Assembly (NCBI RefSeq): GCF_002706375.1
Contig: NZ_CP017706.1
Location: 558,001 to 622,000 of the forward strand
Length of the DNA: 64,000 bases
Source: Lactobacillus amylovorus DSM 20531
GTDB taxonomy: Bacteria; Bacillota; Bacilli; Lactobacillales; Lactobacillaceae
Reading direction: 5' to 3'
The notes below the pieces were generated by a model. That model had not been told where the DNA came from. It saw only the letters and a program-made list of their open reading frames with translations, and searched no databases. Below are positions 54,748 to 63,700 of this stretch, piece by piece (position 1 is the stretch's first letter; the number at the start of each line of letters is the position of its first letter). The position numbers were made by a program, and so were the translations under genes.

Positions 54748-56046
54748 TTATCTGCCTCCGAAAAGCCAGCGCCAAATTCTTACAAAGAAGTTGACTTTAC
54801 CATTAGCTGATAAGGCTTTTGCTTTAACATTCATGCCGTTAGGGTTTGACAAAGAAACAATCTTTTCATTGCCAGACTTGAATTGGTAATTGCCGATTGT
54901 TTGATCTTTGGTAATTGGTGCTTCAACAGTCTTTTTATCTAAGCTAGCTACTAAAGTCTTGTCATCTGCTGGATCCCAAATAGTAATTCTGTTCTTCAAG
55001 CCCAAGTTAGTAGTTGCGTTGTCACCGTCAGTAACCTTAATTGACTTAGCACCATTCATTTGACTGCCAGCAGTCATCGTAATTGGACGATACTTGTTGA
55101 AAATAAAGTTCATCAACTTCTTAGTTTGGATAAAACGTGATGGATCGGTACCGTCTTGGTGACGTGCACCCATAACTACAGTGATCAAACGCGCACCACT
55201 GTGTTCAACTGTACCGATAAAGCAAGCACCTGCAGCATCAGTGGTACCAGTCTTTAAACCATCAACTGGGTATGCTTCGTCATATTGAGAAAGACCCTTA
55301 AGCATCCAGTTGAAGTTAGCCATCTTAGTAACTTTATTGCCATCCTTAAAGTTTAAGCGGGCAATCTTAGTTGTGTCCAAAACTTCTGGGAAATCCTTGA
55401 TCAAGTTTTGTCCGATAATTGCCATGTCTTTGGCTGACATAGTGTTTTCATCGTTCTTGTTAACGCCAGGGTAAGCATCCTTGCCTAAATTACCATTAGG
55501 TAAACCACAAGCGGTGTAGATTTTGGCATCTTCAATGCCCCACTTTTTAACTTGCGCACGCATTTGATTAATGAAAGCTTTTTGTGAGCCGGCAATGGTT
55601 TGACCCAAAAGCATTGCGGCACCGTTAGCTGATTCAATTAACGTTGCTTGGTAAAGTTGTCTGATAGTGTAAGAATGTCCCATTTTAAGTGGTACATTTG
55701 AATATTCAGTGTTGTTAGCCACCTTCACGATTGGAGCGGTGGGCTTTACTTTTTGGTCCCATGATAACTTCTTATTCTTAATTGCTTGTAAAGTTAAATA
55801 AACAGTGACCAATTTGGTCATTGAAGCAATTGGTAAGGTTTTATCTGCATTTTTGGCGTATAAAATTTGACCGGAATCGCTATCGATAGCAATAGCAGAC
55901 TTAACGTTCAAATTAAGTTGATCAGCTTGGTAGCTGCTAGTGGCGTCGGCATGTACTGGCGTTGTGAAAACCGCCCCACATGAAATCAACGAAATTGCAG
56001 CAACAAAACTAATAAAAGTTCGTTTTATCTTTTTACTAAAAAACAT
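54748..56046 (-). CDS. dacA: D-alanyl-D-alanine carboxypeptidase (DacA, PBP5 type)
   Basis: Trims the terminal D-Ala from peptidoglycan stems. The 432 residues have a signal peptide (FISFVAAISLISCGAVFTTP, cleavage after VHA), then SxxK in IASMTKLVTVYL, SxN in IESANGAAMLLG, and KTG in DGLKTGTTDAAG. A beta-rich C-terminal domain and a basic amphipathic/hydrophobic end (VNFFVRIWRWLFGGR) fit membrane attachment of PBP5-type enzymes. Confidence 0.94.
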   Translation of the reverse strand: MFFSKKIKRTFISFVAAISLISCGAVFTTPVHADATSSYQADQLNLNVKSAIAIDSDSGQILYAKNADKTLPIASMTKLVTVYLTLQAIKNKKLSWDQKVKPTAPIVKVANNTEYSNVPLKMGHSYTIRQLYQATLIESANGAAMLLGQTIAGSQKAFINQMRAQVKKWGIEDAKIYTACGLPNGNLGKDAYPGVNKNDENTMSAKDMAIIGQNLIKDFPEVLDTTKIARLNFKDGNKVTKMANFNWMLKGLSQYDEAYPVDGLKTGTTDAAGACFIGTVEHSGARLITVVMGARHQDGTDPSRFIQTKKLMNFIFNKYRPITMTAGSQMNGAKSIKVTDGDNATTNLGLKNRITIWDPADDKTLVASLDKKTVEAPITKDQTIGNYQFKSGNEKIVSLSNPNGMNVKAKALSANGKVNFFVRIWRWLFGGR

Positions 56047-56134
56047 GAAATTCCATCCTTTTGCATAATAAAGTATATTTATGCTTACATTTTACCAAAT
56101 ATTTGGTATGATTATTCATGTACATGAGAAAAAT

Positions 56135-56218
56135 GCCCGCTTGGCGGAATTGGCAGACGCGCAGCGTTCAGGTCGCTGTTCAGGTGACTGAGTGAAGGTT
56201 CGAATCCTTTAGCGGGCA
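56135..56218 (+). tRNA. tRNA-Leu (anticodon CAG)
   Basis: A long variable arm is present, as in type II tRNAs. The acceptor arms GCCCGCT/AGCGGGC pair with discriminator A at 56218. The D arm carries the usual GG, the anticodon loop TTCAGGT follows stem CAGCG, and the T arm is GAAGG-TTCGAAT-CCTTT (one weak pair). CCA is not encoded. Confidence 0.96.
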
Positions 56219-56225
56219 TAAAGGT

Positions 56226-56256
56226 AGGTCTAGTAAATGCTAGACCTTTTATTTTA
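56226..56256 (+). terminator. terminator of the tRNA-Leu gene
   Basis: The arms AGGTCTAG/CTAGACCT with a short loop are followed by TTTTATTTT. Confidence 0.8.
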
Positions 56257-56379
56257 CAAAAAGATAAATAATATTTCTTACACAAAGCTTTATATTTTAA
56301 TCCTCCAAATGCCTTTTGCATCCCTTATGCTGTATAATTACAAGTAACCAATAGCGAGATTAGAAATGAGGCTATTATT

Positions 56380-56697
56380 ATGCAAAAAAGATTAACTAAA
56401 TCACAAGACAAAATTTTAGTTGGTGTTTTTGGTGGAATTGCTAACTACTTCAATGTAGATCCAGCTTGGGTAAGAATCATTGGTGCTGCTTTAATTATCT
56501 TCACTGGTTTCTTCCCGGGCACTGCACTTTATATTATTGCAGCAATGGTAATGCCTGAAGCCAATGAAGTTTCACCTAGAGTCGAAAAGCATGAAACTGA
56601 TTATCAAACAGGTCGGCCTAACACAATGAACGGTGACTTTACTAAGTCAGATAATCATGATGAAGATTCAAACGATAATCAAGATAATAAAAACTAA
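56380..56697 (+). CDS. PspC-domain membrane protein
   Basis: A 105-residue protein. RLTKSQDKILVGVFGGIANYF is the PspC start (about 4-24). One membrane segment follows (VRIIGAALIIFTGFFPGTAL and on), then an acidic Asn/Asp-rich cytoplasmic tail. PspC proteins sense or respond to envelope stress; no other psp genes are nearby. A strong terminator lies after it. Confidence 0.88.
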   Translation: MQKRLTKSQDKILVGVFGGIANYFNVDPAWVRIIGAALIIFTGFFPGTALYIIAAMVMPEANEVSPRVEKHETDYQTGRPNTMNGDFTKSDNHDEDSNDNQDNKN

Positions 56698-56713
56698 TTT
56701 TTAATAAAAATTT

Positions 56714-56757
56714 GATCATTCAATTTACGTAGTTACGTATTTGAATGATCTTTTTTC
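56714..56757 (+). terminator. intrinsic terminator after the PspC gene
   Basis: The arms GATCATTCAA/TTGAATGATC with a 17-base loop, itself partly paired (ACGTAGTTACGT), are followed by six T residues. Confidence 0.8.
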
Positions 56758-56760
56758 GAG

Positions 56761-57474
56761 GTGATTTATTTGGATGAAGAAATTGTTGCTCGTCCTTTAA
56801 TTACGATTACGAATATCATTTGGAGTTTCAATCCTAACACTCATTTGCCTCAAATTTTGTTAATTAAACGAGCTAATGAACCTTTTAAGAATAAATGGGC
56901 ATTGCCTGAAACTCTGTTACGTAGAAATGAAAGTGCAGATGCTGCTTGTATCCGACTGATTAAAGATAAAATTGGCATGTCCATCCCTCATGGTGCCACT
57001 GAACAGTTGGCTACTTTTACTGACCCTAATCGAGTTAGTGGTGAACGTGCACTAGCTTTAGCTTATATGACTTTTTTGCCCGCTATGCCCCAACTTAAGC
57101 CTGGCTATGGTGCAACAGAAGCAAGATGGTTCACATTTAATTTTAAGGACCAACATTTTTATTTAAAAAACAATGATATTGATCTAACCTTAACCGAACA
57201 ATCTAAACTTGCCTTTGATCACCATCTAATCGTAATTGCAGCTATCAAGCGAATTAAGAACAAGCTAGATTACCAACCAACAGTACTTCAAATCTTAGGA
57301 CCAACATTTACTCTGCGACAAGCACGCGAAGTTTACGCTATTTTCTTAAAAACTACAGTCGACAAAATTGATAATTCTAACTTTAAGAAAACCCATAAAA
57401 ACATTTTTGAAGAAGTAGGAACAGCTTCTACTAAGCGTTCTGGCCGACCACCTAAGATCTTTAAATTGCGTTAA
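56761..57474 (+). CDS. nrtR: NrtR-type Nudix transcriptional regulator of NAD salvage
   Basis: A 237-residue protein with a Nudix-like domain (residues 15-140: KWALPETLLRRNESADAACIRLIKDKIGM). The Nudix box is degenerate and probably non-catalytic. A C-terminal winged helix ends in RSGRPPKIFKLR, typical of NrtR. NrtR binds ADP-ribose and represses NAD synthesis genes. It is followed at once by pncB and pncA, its expected targets. The start reported is a TTG at 56761 (GAGGTGATTTATTTG); it lies directly after a ribosome-site-like GAGGTGA, and a slightly later TTG at 56770 is an alternative. Confidence 0.85.
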   Translation: MIYLDEEIVARPLITITNIIWSFNPNTHLPQILLIKRANEPFKNKWALPETLLRRNESADAACIRLIKDKIGMSIPHGATEQLATFTDPNRVSGERALALAYMTFLPAMPQLKPGYGATEARWFTFNFKDQHFYLKNNDIDLTLTEQSKLAFDHHLIVIAAIKRIKNKLDYQPTVLQILGPTFTLRQAREVYAIFLKTTVDKIDNSNFKKTHKNIFEEVGTASTKRSGRPPKIFKLR

Positions 57475-57512
57475 AACTTGCACTCGCTAAATAACGTGCT
57501 ACAATCGACACT

Positions 57513-57570
57513 AATAAAAGTTGATTATACTTTTATTTTTGAAGTAATTAAAGTAAATTATACTTAAAAG
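57513..57570 (+). promoter_or_regulatory. candidate NrtR operator and promoter of pncB
   Basis: The 115-base gap before pncB holds an inverted repeat, AATAAAAG/CTTTTATT (57513-57520 and 57530-57537), and two copies of ATTATACTT (57524-57532 and 57558-57566). The second lies in a partial palindrome, AAGTAAATTATACTT. Control by the adjacent NrtR is inferred; no experimental motif is used here. Confidence 0.4.
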
Positions 57571-57591
57571 AATAGGGAGCAAATAAGAAAA

Positions 57592-59025
57592 ATGTATCAT
57601 GAACTTTTAACAGATATGTACGAATTTTCAATGGCCAACGGCTATTTTCAAACTCTGCCACATAATAAGCAAGCACGGTTTGATGTCTTCTACCGTAACG
57701 TTCCTGACCATGGTAGTTTCGTAGTTAGTGCTGGTTTAATGCAAGCACTAGATGAAATCAAGCACTGGCACTTTACTGCCGATGACATCGCCTACTTACG
57801 CTCATTGAAACACTTCTCCGCTGACTTTCTCGATTATCTTGAACATGCTAAAAATCAATGTACCGTTAAAGCTATCCCTGAAGGTACACCAGTTATGCCA
57901 CAAGAACCAATTCTTTCTATTTCTGGTCCATTAATGGAAGTTCAATTACTGGAAACATTAGTATTAAACATTATTAACCATCAATCACTAATTGCTACTA
58001 AAGCGTGGCAAATTACAAATGCAGCTGATGGTCGTGCAGTCATGGAATTTGGTGCTCGCCGTGCTCAAGGTCCTGACGCTGCAACCTACGGTGCTCGTGC
58101 CGCAATCATTGGTGGTTGCAGCAGCACCTCTAACGTTTTAGCCGCTAAACTTTTCCATGTACCAGCAGCTGGCACAATGGCTCATGCTTGGATTGAAAGT
58201 TTTCCGGATGAATTAACTGCATTTAGAGCTTGGGCCAAAATTTATCCTGACACAGCCGCATTATTAGTCGATACCTACGATGTGGTAAATTCTGGTGTTC
58301 CAAACGCTATCAAAGTATTCAAAGAATTACGTGCTGCTGGTCATGAACCAGTTGGCATCAGAATTGACTCTGGTGATATTACTCAATTAGCCAAAAAGGC
58401 TAGAAAGATGTTAGACGATGCAGGCTTCCCTAACGCTAAGATCACTGCATCCAATGCTTTAGACGCTCACATCGTTAAAGCTTTACTTGAAGATGGCGCA
58501 CCACTTGATAACTTTGGTATCGGTGAACGTTTGATTACGAGTTCATCTAGCCCAGTTTTAAGCGGTGTCTACAAAATGTCTGAACTTGAGAACAACGGTA
58601 AATGGAAACCTAAGATCAAGATTAGTAACAGTCGTGAAAAGATTACTTTGCCAGGCAATAAGCAAGTTTACCGTCTCTATAAGAAAAATGAACCTAATAA
58701 GGCTTTTGCTGATGTCATTGCATTAAATGATGAACAAATCGGTGACACTATTTCTGCAGTCAATGCGGATGTATATGCCACTTGCGACAAAGTTGAATTA
58801 AAAGACTTTGTAGCTAAACCACTTTTGAGTGAAATTTTAACTCCTGATCATGAAAAAGATATTGAAACTGACACTTTTGCCATTCAAAAATTCGCTCATC
58901 AAAAAATCGCAGAATTACCAACAGCTACTAAGCGTCTAGTTAACCCTGATCGTTATCCTGTCTTTTTGACAAAGAATTTAGCCGACTTACAACAAAAACT
59001 GATTTCAGAATACAGAAACATATAG
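57592..59025 (+). CDS. pncB: nicotinate phosphoribosyltransferase
   Basis: Makes nicotinate mononucleotide from nicotinate and PRPP, the entry step of NAD salvage. The 477 residues show LLTDMYEFSMANGYF at the start, VMEFGARRAQGPDAATYGAR, GTMAHAWIESFPDE, DTYDVVNSGVPNAI and GIRIDSGDITQLAKKARKML. AGGGAG precedes the ATG. It is followed by pncA after nine bases. Confidence 0.95.
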   Translation: MYHELLTDMYEFSMANGYFQTLPHNKQARFDVFYRNVPDHGSFVVSAGLMQALDEIKHWHFTADDIAYLRSLKHFSADFLDYLEHAKNQCTVKAIPEGTPVMPQEPILSISGPLMEVQLLETLVLNIINHQSLIATKAWQITNAADGRAVMEFGARRAQGPDAATYGARAAIIGGCSSTSNVLAAKLFHVPAAGTMAHAWIESFPDELTAFRAWAKIYPDTAALLVDTYDVVNSGVPNAIKVFKELRAAGHEPVGIRIDSGDITQLAKKARKMLDDAGFPNAKITASNALDAHIVKALLEDGAPLDNFGIGERLITSSSSPVLSGVYKMSELENNGKWKPKIKISNSREKITLPGNKQVYRLYKKNEPNKAFADVIALNDEQIGDTISAVNADVYATCDKVELKDFVAKPLLSEILTPDHEKDIETDTFAIQKFAHQKIAELPTATKRLVNPDRYPVFLTKNLADLQQKLISEYRNI

Positions 59026-59034
59026 AGGTAAATT

Positions 59035-59580
59035 ATGACTAAAGCACTACTGATTATCGACTACACTAATGATTTCATCGCTGATGACGGTGCACTAACT
59101 TGTGGTAAACCTGGGCAAGCAATTGAGGGTCACATTCTAGAATTAGCTGATGAGTTTTATCAAAATGGTGATTATGTGATCTTCCCTACAGATGGTCACA
59201 CTCACGATAAATTTAGTCCCGAATACAAACTTTTCCCACCACACAATATTATTGGCACTTCTGGACAAGAATTGTATGGCAAAATCAAAACTTGGTATGA
59301 TGTCCACAAAGATAGCGACAAAGTTTACAAGTTCAACAAGAATCGTTATTCTTCTTTCCAAAACACCAATCTAGATAATTACTTAAGAGAAAGAAAAATT
59401 GACGATCTTTGGCTAACGGGTGATTGCACCGATATTTGTGTCTTGCACACCGCCATTGCAGCTTATAATCTAAATTATCATATTACGATTCCAACCGATG
59501 CAGTTGCTACCTTCACTAAATATGGGCAACAATGGGCACTGGATCATTTCAAGAATTCATTAGGTGCTAAGTTGGTCTAA
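59035..59580 (+). CDS. pncA: nicotinamidase
   Basis: Converts nicotinamide to nicotinate, feeding PncB. The 181-residue isochorismatase-fold protein has the catalytic Asp in LLIDYTNDFI, metal-binding Asp/His in FPTDGHTHDKFSPEY, Lys in KVYKFNKNRYSSF, and Cys in LWLTGDCTDICVLHTAIAAYN. AGAGGT lies just upstream. Together with NrtR and PncB it forms a compact niacin salvage unit. Confidence 0.94.
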   Translation: MTKALLIIDYTNDFIADDGALTCGKPGQAIEGHILELADEFYQNGDYVIFPTDGHTHDKFSPEYKLFPPHNIIGTSGQELYGKIKTWYDVHKDSDKVYKFNKNRYSSFQNTNLDNYLRERKIDDLWLTGDCTDICVLHTAIAAYNLNYHITIPTDAVATFTKYGQQWALDHFKNSLGAKLV

Positions 59581-59599
59581 ATTGTGAATAACTAACCCG

Positions 59600-59632
59600 A
59601 AAAATCCACACTATGTGTGGATTTTTGTTTTA
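59600..59632 (+). terminator. intrinsic terminator after pncA
   Basis: A 12-bp perfect stem, AAAAATCCACAC/GTGTGGATTTTT, with a three-base loop is followed by T-rich sequence. Confidence 0.85.
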
Positions 59633-59773
59633 TTTTGTCAAAAAGCTCGATATGACGGGCTTTATGGCTATGTTTCACAAGTGAGATTTTGTTTGGTATT
59701 GATTTTTCAATTATGTAAGCGCATAGCAGTGTAAATTTATACTTGCATTTTTGTTTCATTAGCCAATTTTATA

Positions 59774-59803
59774 CAAAAAAGATCCGCATTCACGCGAATC
59801 TTT
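59774..59803 (-). terminator. intrinsic terminator of the small gene at 59836
   Basis: Leftward, the arms AAAGATTCGC/GCGGATCTTT (one G-U type pair) enclose a short loop and run into T residues. Confidence 0.7.
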
Positions 59804-59835
59804 ATAAACAAGTAATCCACGTAATTAATATTTAT

Positions 59836-60090
59836 CTAAATTCCCGACAACTTCTGCATTTCTTTATGCAAGTCTAGGACGCTGTCTGGGGTCTCGCCTG
59901 GACCATGACTAGTAATGTAGCCAGCCAATGCAAGTGCTAAAGCTACTACTTGCATTGGCTTGCCTGCATCCCTCCTGCCATAGGCAACTCTAAAAATATC
60001 CATCAACTCAGGATTATTCTTAACTTCTTGATCGTGATTAACAATCTCTTCAATTTTATTTCTAATAATTCTTTCTTCATTTTCAGCCAT
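59836..60090 (-). CDS. uncharacterised small helical protein
   Basis: An 84-residue protein (MAENEERIIRNKIEEIVNHD ... LALALAGYITSHGP ... DLHKEMQKLSGI). The ATG at 60090 is eight bases after GAGGGTC; another ATG six bases upstream is too near. It is mostly helical with one semi-hydrophobic stretch that is too short for a clear membrane segment. Small immunity proteins can look like this, but nothing here links it to a bacteriocin. I do not recognise it. Confidence 0.6.
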   Translation of the reverse strand: MAENEERIIRNKIEEIVNHDQEVKNNPELMDIFRVAYGRRDAGKPMQVVALALALAGYITSHGPGETPDSVLDLHKEMQKLSGI

Positions 60091-60163
60091 AATCATGACC
60101 CTCTTTCTAAATACATTATACCCTTTAATTGTATTCGCTTACACTAATTATCACTGAAAAGCT

Positions 60164-62029
60164 TTACTTATTTTCTTTACCGATTACACCAATTAAACTA
60201 ATAATCGTTGCAGCGATACCCAATGCCATAGCAGCAGTATCTTTATTATTAATAGTTGCTTCTCTGACTGCATCAAGATCCACATCGGATTGCTTTTCAG
60301 GTGCCTTAGCCTTGGTTTCACTCTTAGCTGATTTACTCAAACCAACGGTGAAGACGACGTGATAACCAATTTGAGCAATTGCCTTCAATGGAATTTCAGT
60401 ACTGTACAAATCATTAATGCTTTCACCTGGTTTACCAGTAAGTGGACCAGATGAGGTTAATTGCTTACCATTGTTGTCCAAAACGATAAAGTTAATAATT
60501 GCAACTTGATCGTTTTGATCTTTTTTAGGCTTAAGCTCTGAGGCAGCTGCTTTTGGTTCTGTAGCAGCCTTAGGTTCTTCCTTCTTTTCTGGCGTTGCTG
60601 GCTTAGCAGACTCTTTCTTTTCAGCCTTGTAAGTTATCTCCAAATCCTTGGCAGGATCATATGGAGCAGTTGTCTTAATATCACAGCTGTAACCCTCTAT
60701 AGTTGGAACAGCTTGTTGATCTAAAACTTGAGTTGGATCTTTAGGGTCAGTTTCAAAAACAGGAGTTGGTGCACCTGCAATCTTGTTACCGTCTACATCA
60801 ACTGGAATGATATGACCATTAGCAGTGTAGGTAACCTTCTTATTTACACTTACTTGTGTAACCTTGCCACCTGCAATCGACTTTTTATCGGCATGATAGC
60901 CTTTAACTACTGGCACTTGTACATCATCATAATTTTCACGATCTACTTGCCAATCGGTTATATATTGACCATCCGCAAAAATTTTACCAGTAACTCGATC
61001 AATAGTTAAACTACGAGTCCATCTAGCTTTTTAAACATTATTGTTTGGAGTAGCAGAACCTGCACCTTCATAATTAACGGCGAATTCTACTTCTCTGAGA
61101 TATTCTGCTTTTTCAACTTTGTCATTTGGATGATCGACATCAACTGGACCAATTGTATGCTTCATCGCCATGATATAAGTTGGAACGTAGTCATCATTAT
61201 TACTATAAAATTGGACTTCACCAACTGGATTATATCCATTATCTACTAAAGTGTAGCCTTGCTTTTCAAGCTTCTCAATTGTGTTCTTAGGATCATAATC
61301 AACCAACATGTTTGCTTGGCCAGTCAAAGTATCGGTAACAATCTCTTGGTTTTCATCATCATGATCAACATATTCAACTTTAACCGTTTGATCTTCAGTA
61401 GAAGGTTGTTGGTTAATTTCATATTCAACGGTGTATTCACGATCACAATCATCAGGTGTAACAGTTTCTCCACCAACTACTGGGTCTTCAGTGATATAAC
61501 CTGGAATTTCAGGAGTGGTAACCATCAAATAAGTTTGCTTTTCAGGTTGCCAATCAAGTGAATCAACTATCTTCTTAGTCACCTTATCAATCATGACGTT
61601 ACGCTTAAAAGTAACATAGCTAACATTATCTTGAGGGGTTCTAGTTGCGGCACTTTTATAATGAACAACCTGCTTGCCGACTCTTTCAAGATCGTTTTTA
61701 GTGATGCCTAAATTAGCATCCGCATGATCTAATTCTTCTGTATCATGTTTTAACGAAATAGTGTAAGTATACAAAGACTCATTAGAAAAAGCAGGTGCAC
61801 TACCAGTTGGATCGTACTCGTTATAACTAAGCTTATAACCTTGATCTGCTAACTTTTTAAGCTCATCAGCACTACTGTAATCAACTGCTTTGCCAGCCTT
61901 ACCTATTATTTCACCAGTACTCGTAATTATTTTCTTATCTTCATCCAGGTCAACATAGTTGATGACAACTTTTTTCTTTCTGCTAAATAGAGACATTATT
62001 TTATTCTCCAGTTTTCTAAATATATTCAT
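60164..62029 (-). pseudogene. MucBP-repeat surface protein with an internal stop
   Basis: From 62029 the frame reads two Mub/MucBP-type repeats (VVINYVDLDEDKKIITSTGE, VKVEYVDHDDENQEIVTDTL) separated by YTVEYEINQQPSTEDQT-type linkers. It meets TAA at 61031-61033, then continues in the same frame (KARWTRSLTIDRVTGKIF, TYTANGHIIPVDVDGNKIAG) to 60164. One nonsense codon thus splits a protein of about 620 residues. It ends in a hydrophobic segment (AAMALGIAATIISLIGVIG) without LPXTG. No N-terminal signal peptide is visible, so export is uncertain and the real start may be lost. A start at 60916 has no support. Confidence 0.8.
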
Positions 62030-62191
62030 ATATGATGTAAAGTACTATTACCTAGAAACGCAGTCTTTGCTTTTCTAGAAATATTTTACAATTTATCATT
62101 CAATTACATTTTAATGATATCACACATATATAACACTTGTTACGAATACTCGTTGCTTTATTTTTTAACTATATATATATTCAAAGTAAGT

Positions 62192-62228
62192 AAAAAAAGT
62201 ACATGCAATTTTTTACACGTACTTTTTT
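62192..62228 (-). terminator. intrinsic terminator of the fatty-acid/biotin series
   Basis: Leftward, the arms AAAAAAGTAC/GTACTTTTTT enclose a 17-base loop and end in T residues, right at the birA stop region. Confidence 0.75.
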
Positions 62229-62934
62229 ACTTATTAAGTTCTACCTTGATAACTTCACCACTTGAATATCTTCGTAGAGTGTTTTGACATGCAATAACCA
62301 ATCGCCCCTGATTATCAATTGTTACTACTCGACCAGTAATATGCTTGCGGCCTACTTTTAAAGTTACTTTTTTATTTTTCAGATAAGAAAGCTCCCGATA
62401 GTTATCTAAAAATTTAGCATTTTGATAAGTCTTGGTAGCTTGGATTATTGCTTTAACTAATTTTCGACTAATTTGATTATTATCAACATCACTTTGCGTG
62501 ATATTACCGACATGATCTGAAATACTGCTAGGAAAAGATGTAGTAGTGATATTTATACCTATTCCAACAATTAATCCAAATTTAGTTTTCTCTGTCAAGA
62601 TGCCAGCAATTTTTCTATCATTTAAATAGATATCATTAACCCATTTTAATTGAAAATCATTTGCTGGAAACTGCTTTTTAAGCACTGGAACTACTGAAAT
62701 TCCAATTGCCAGTGTTAATAAACCTGCATAATTTAGATCTATTTTAAAATTAGGTAAAGCGATACTTAGATAAATTCCTGTTTTAGCAGGTGAATAAAAC
62801 GATCGTCCTCTTTTGCCATAACCTGCAGTTTGTTCTTGTGCAATAAAGGCCGCAGTTTTATTATTTTTTTCTTCTAAATACTTCTTGGCTAAATCTTGCG
62901 TTGAAGTAACTTTCCGATATTCATATATTTGCAT
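62227..62934 (-). CDS. birA: biotin--[acetyl-CoA-carboxylase] ligase
   Basis: Attaches biotin to the AccB carrier of acetyl-CoA carboxylase. The 235 residues show TSTQDLAKKYL, the biotinyl-AMP loop GYGKRGRSFYSP (normally GRGRxGRxW), KWVNDIYLNDRKIAGILTE and GIGINI. It has no N-terminal repressor domain, so it is the monofunctional type. Its start shares one base with the fabI stop, linking it to the accA-fabI fatty acid series. Confidence 0.92.
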   Translation of the reverse strand: MQIYEYRKVTSTQDLAKKYLEEKNNKTAAFIAQEQTAGYGKRGRSFYSPAKTGIYLSIALPNFKIDLNYAGLLTLAIGISVVPVLKKQFPANDFQLKWVNDIYLNDRKIAGILTEKTKFGLIVGIGINITTTSFPSSISDHVGNITQSDVDNNQISRKLVKAIIQATKTYQNAKFLDNYRELSYLKNKKVTLKVGRKHITGRVVTIDNQGRLVIACQNTLRRYSSGEVIKVELNK

Positions 62935-63692
62935 TAGCGCAAATGGACACCTTTATCTACAAAAATCACGTCTCCAGTAACACCACTAGCCAAATCACTC
63001 ATTAAGAAAGCACAGGTATTACCAACCTCTTCTTGCGTAACATTAACACCATCAACAGTTTCACTCTTAGAAATCTTGAGTAAATCTGCATGTCCTTTAA
63101 TACCAGAAACGGCTAGAGTACGCATTGCGCCTGCAGAGATGGCATTTACGCGAATACCATCTGCACCTAAATCTCGTGCTAAATAGCGCATGCTTGATTC
63201 CAAAGCAGCCTTGGCAATACCCATGGTGTTGTAATTAGGCAATGCTCTTTCTGATCCCATGTAAGTTAAGGTTACAAGACTGGCCGGATTATTTAATATT
63301 TTTACGCCAGCTTTAGCGACAACTAGGAAAGAATAAGCTGAAACATCAAGCGCCTGACTGAATCCTTCTCTAGTTGAATTTAGAATTGAACCGCCTAATT
63401 CTTCTTTTTTAGCAAAAGCAATCGCATGAACAATACCATCAATCTTGCCAAAACGAGATTCAATCGTGTTAAAAGCTTGTTCAATACTTTCATCGCTAGA
63501 TACATCACATTCAATTAAACGATTTTCATCAGTAACTAATTTACTAATAAATTTCTTTAATCGCTCATTTTGATAAGTATAAATTATTTCTGCTCCTTGT
63601 TTTTCCATTGCTTGAGCGCAGCCCCATGCAATAGAACGATTATTGGCAACACCCATTACCAAGATTTTCTTTCCTGTTAAAATTCCACTCAT
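62934..63692 (-). CDS. fabI: enoyl-[acyl-carrier-protein] reductase (NADH)
   Basis: Final reduction step of fatty acid elongation. The 252-residue short-chain dehydrogenase has the NAD motif VMGVANNRSIAWGCA, and the FabI-type catalytic pair spaced by six: TYMGSERALPNYNTMGIAKA (Tyr and Lys). SAGAMRTLAVSGI follows. It starts eight bases after accA on the same strand, in the usual fab/acc order. Confidence 0.95.
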   Translation of the reverse strand: MSGILTGKKILVMGVANNRSIAWGCAQAMEKQGAEIIYTYQNERLKKFISKLVTDENRLIECDVSSDESIEQAFNTIESRFGKIDGIVHAIAFAKKEELGGSILNSTREGFSQALDVSAYSFLVVAKAGVKILNNPASLVTLTYMGSERALPNYNTMGIAKAALESSMRYLARDLGADGIRVNAISAGAMRTLAVSGIKGHADLLKISKSETVDGVNVTQEEVGNTCAFLMSDLASGVTGDVIFVDKGVHLR

Positions 63693-63700
63693 TTTTTCTC

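Noticed and set aside
60164..60916. Separate gene beginning at 60916
   Set aside because: The start would be a GTG without a ribosome site, and the frame is continuous with the upstream protein apart from one TAA.
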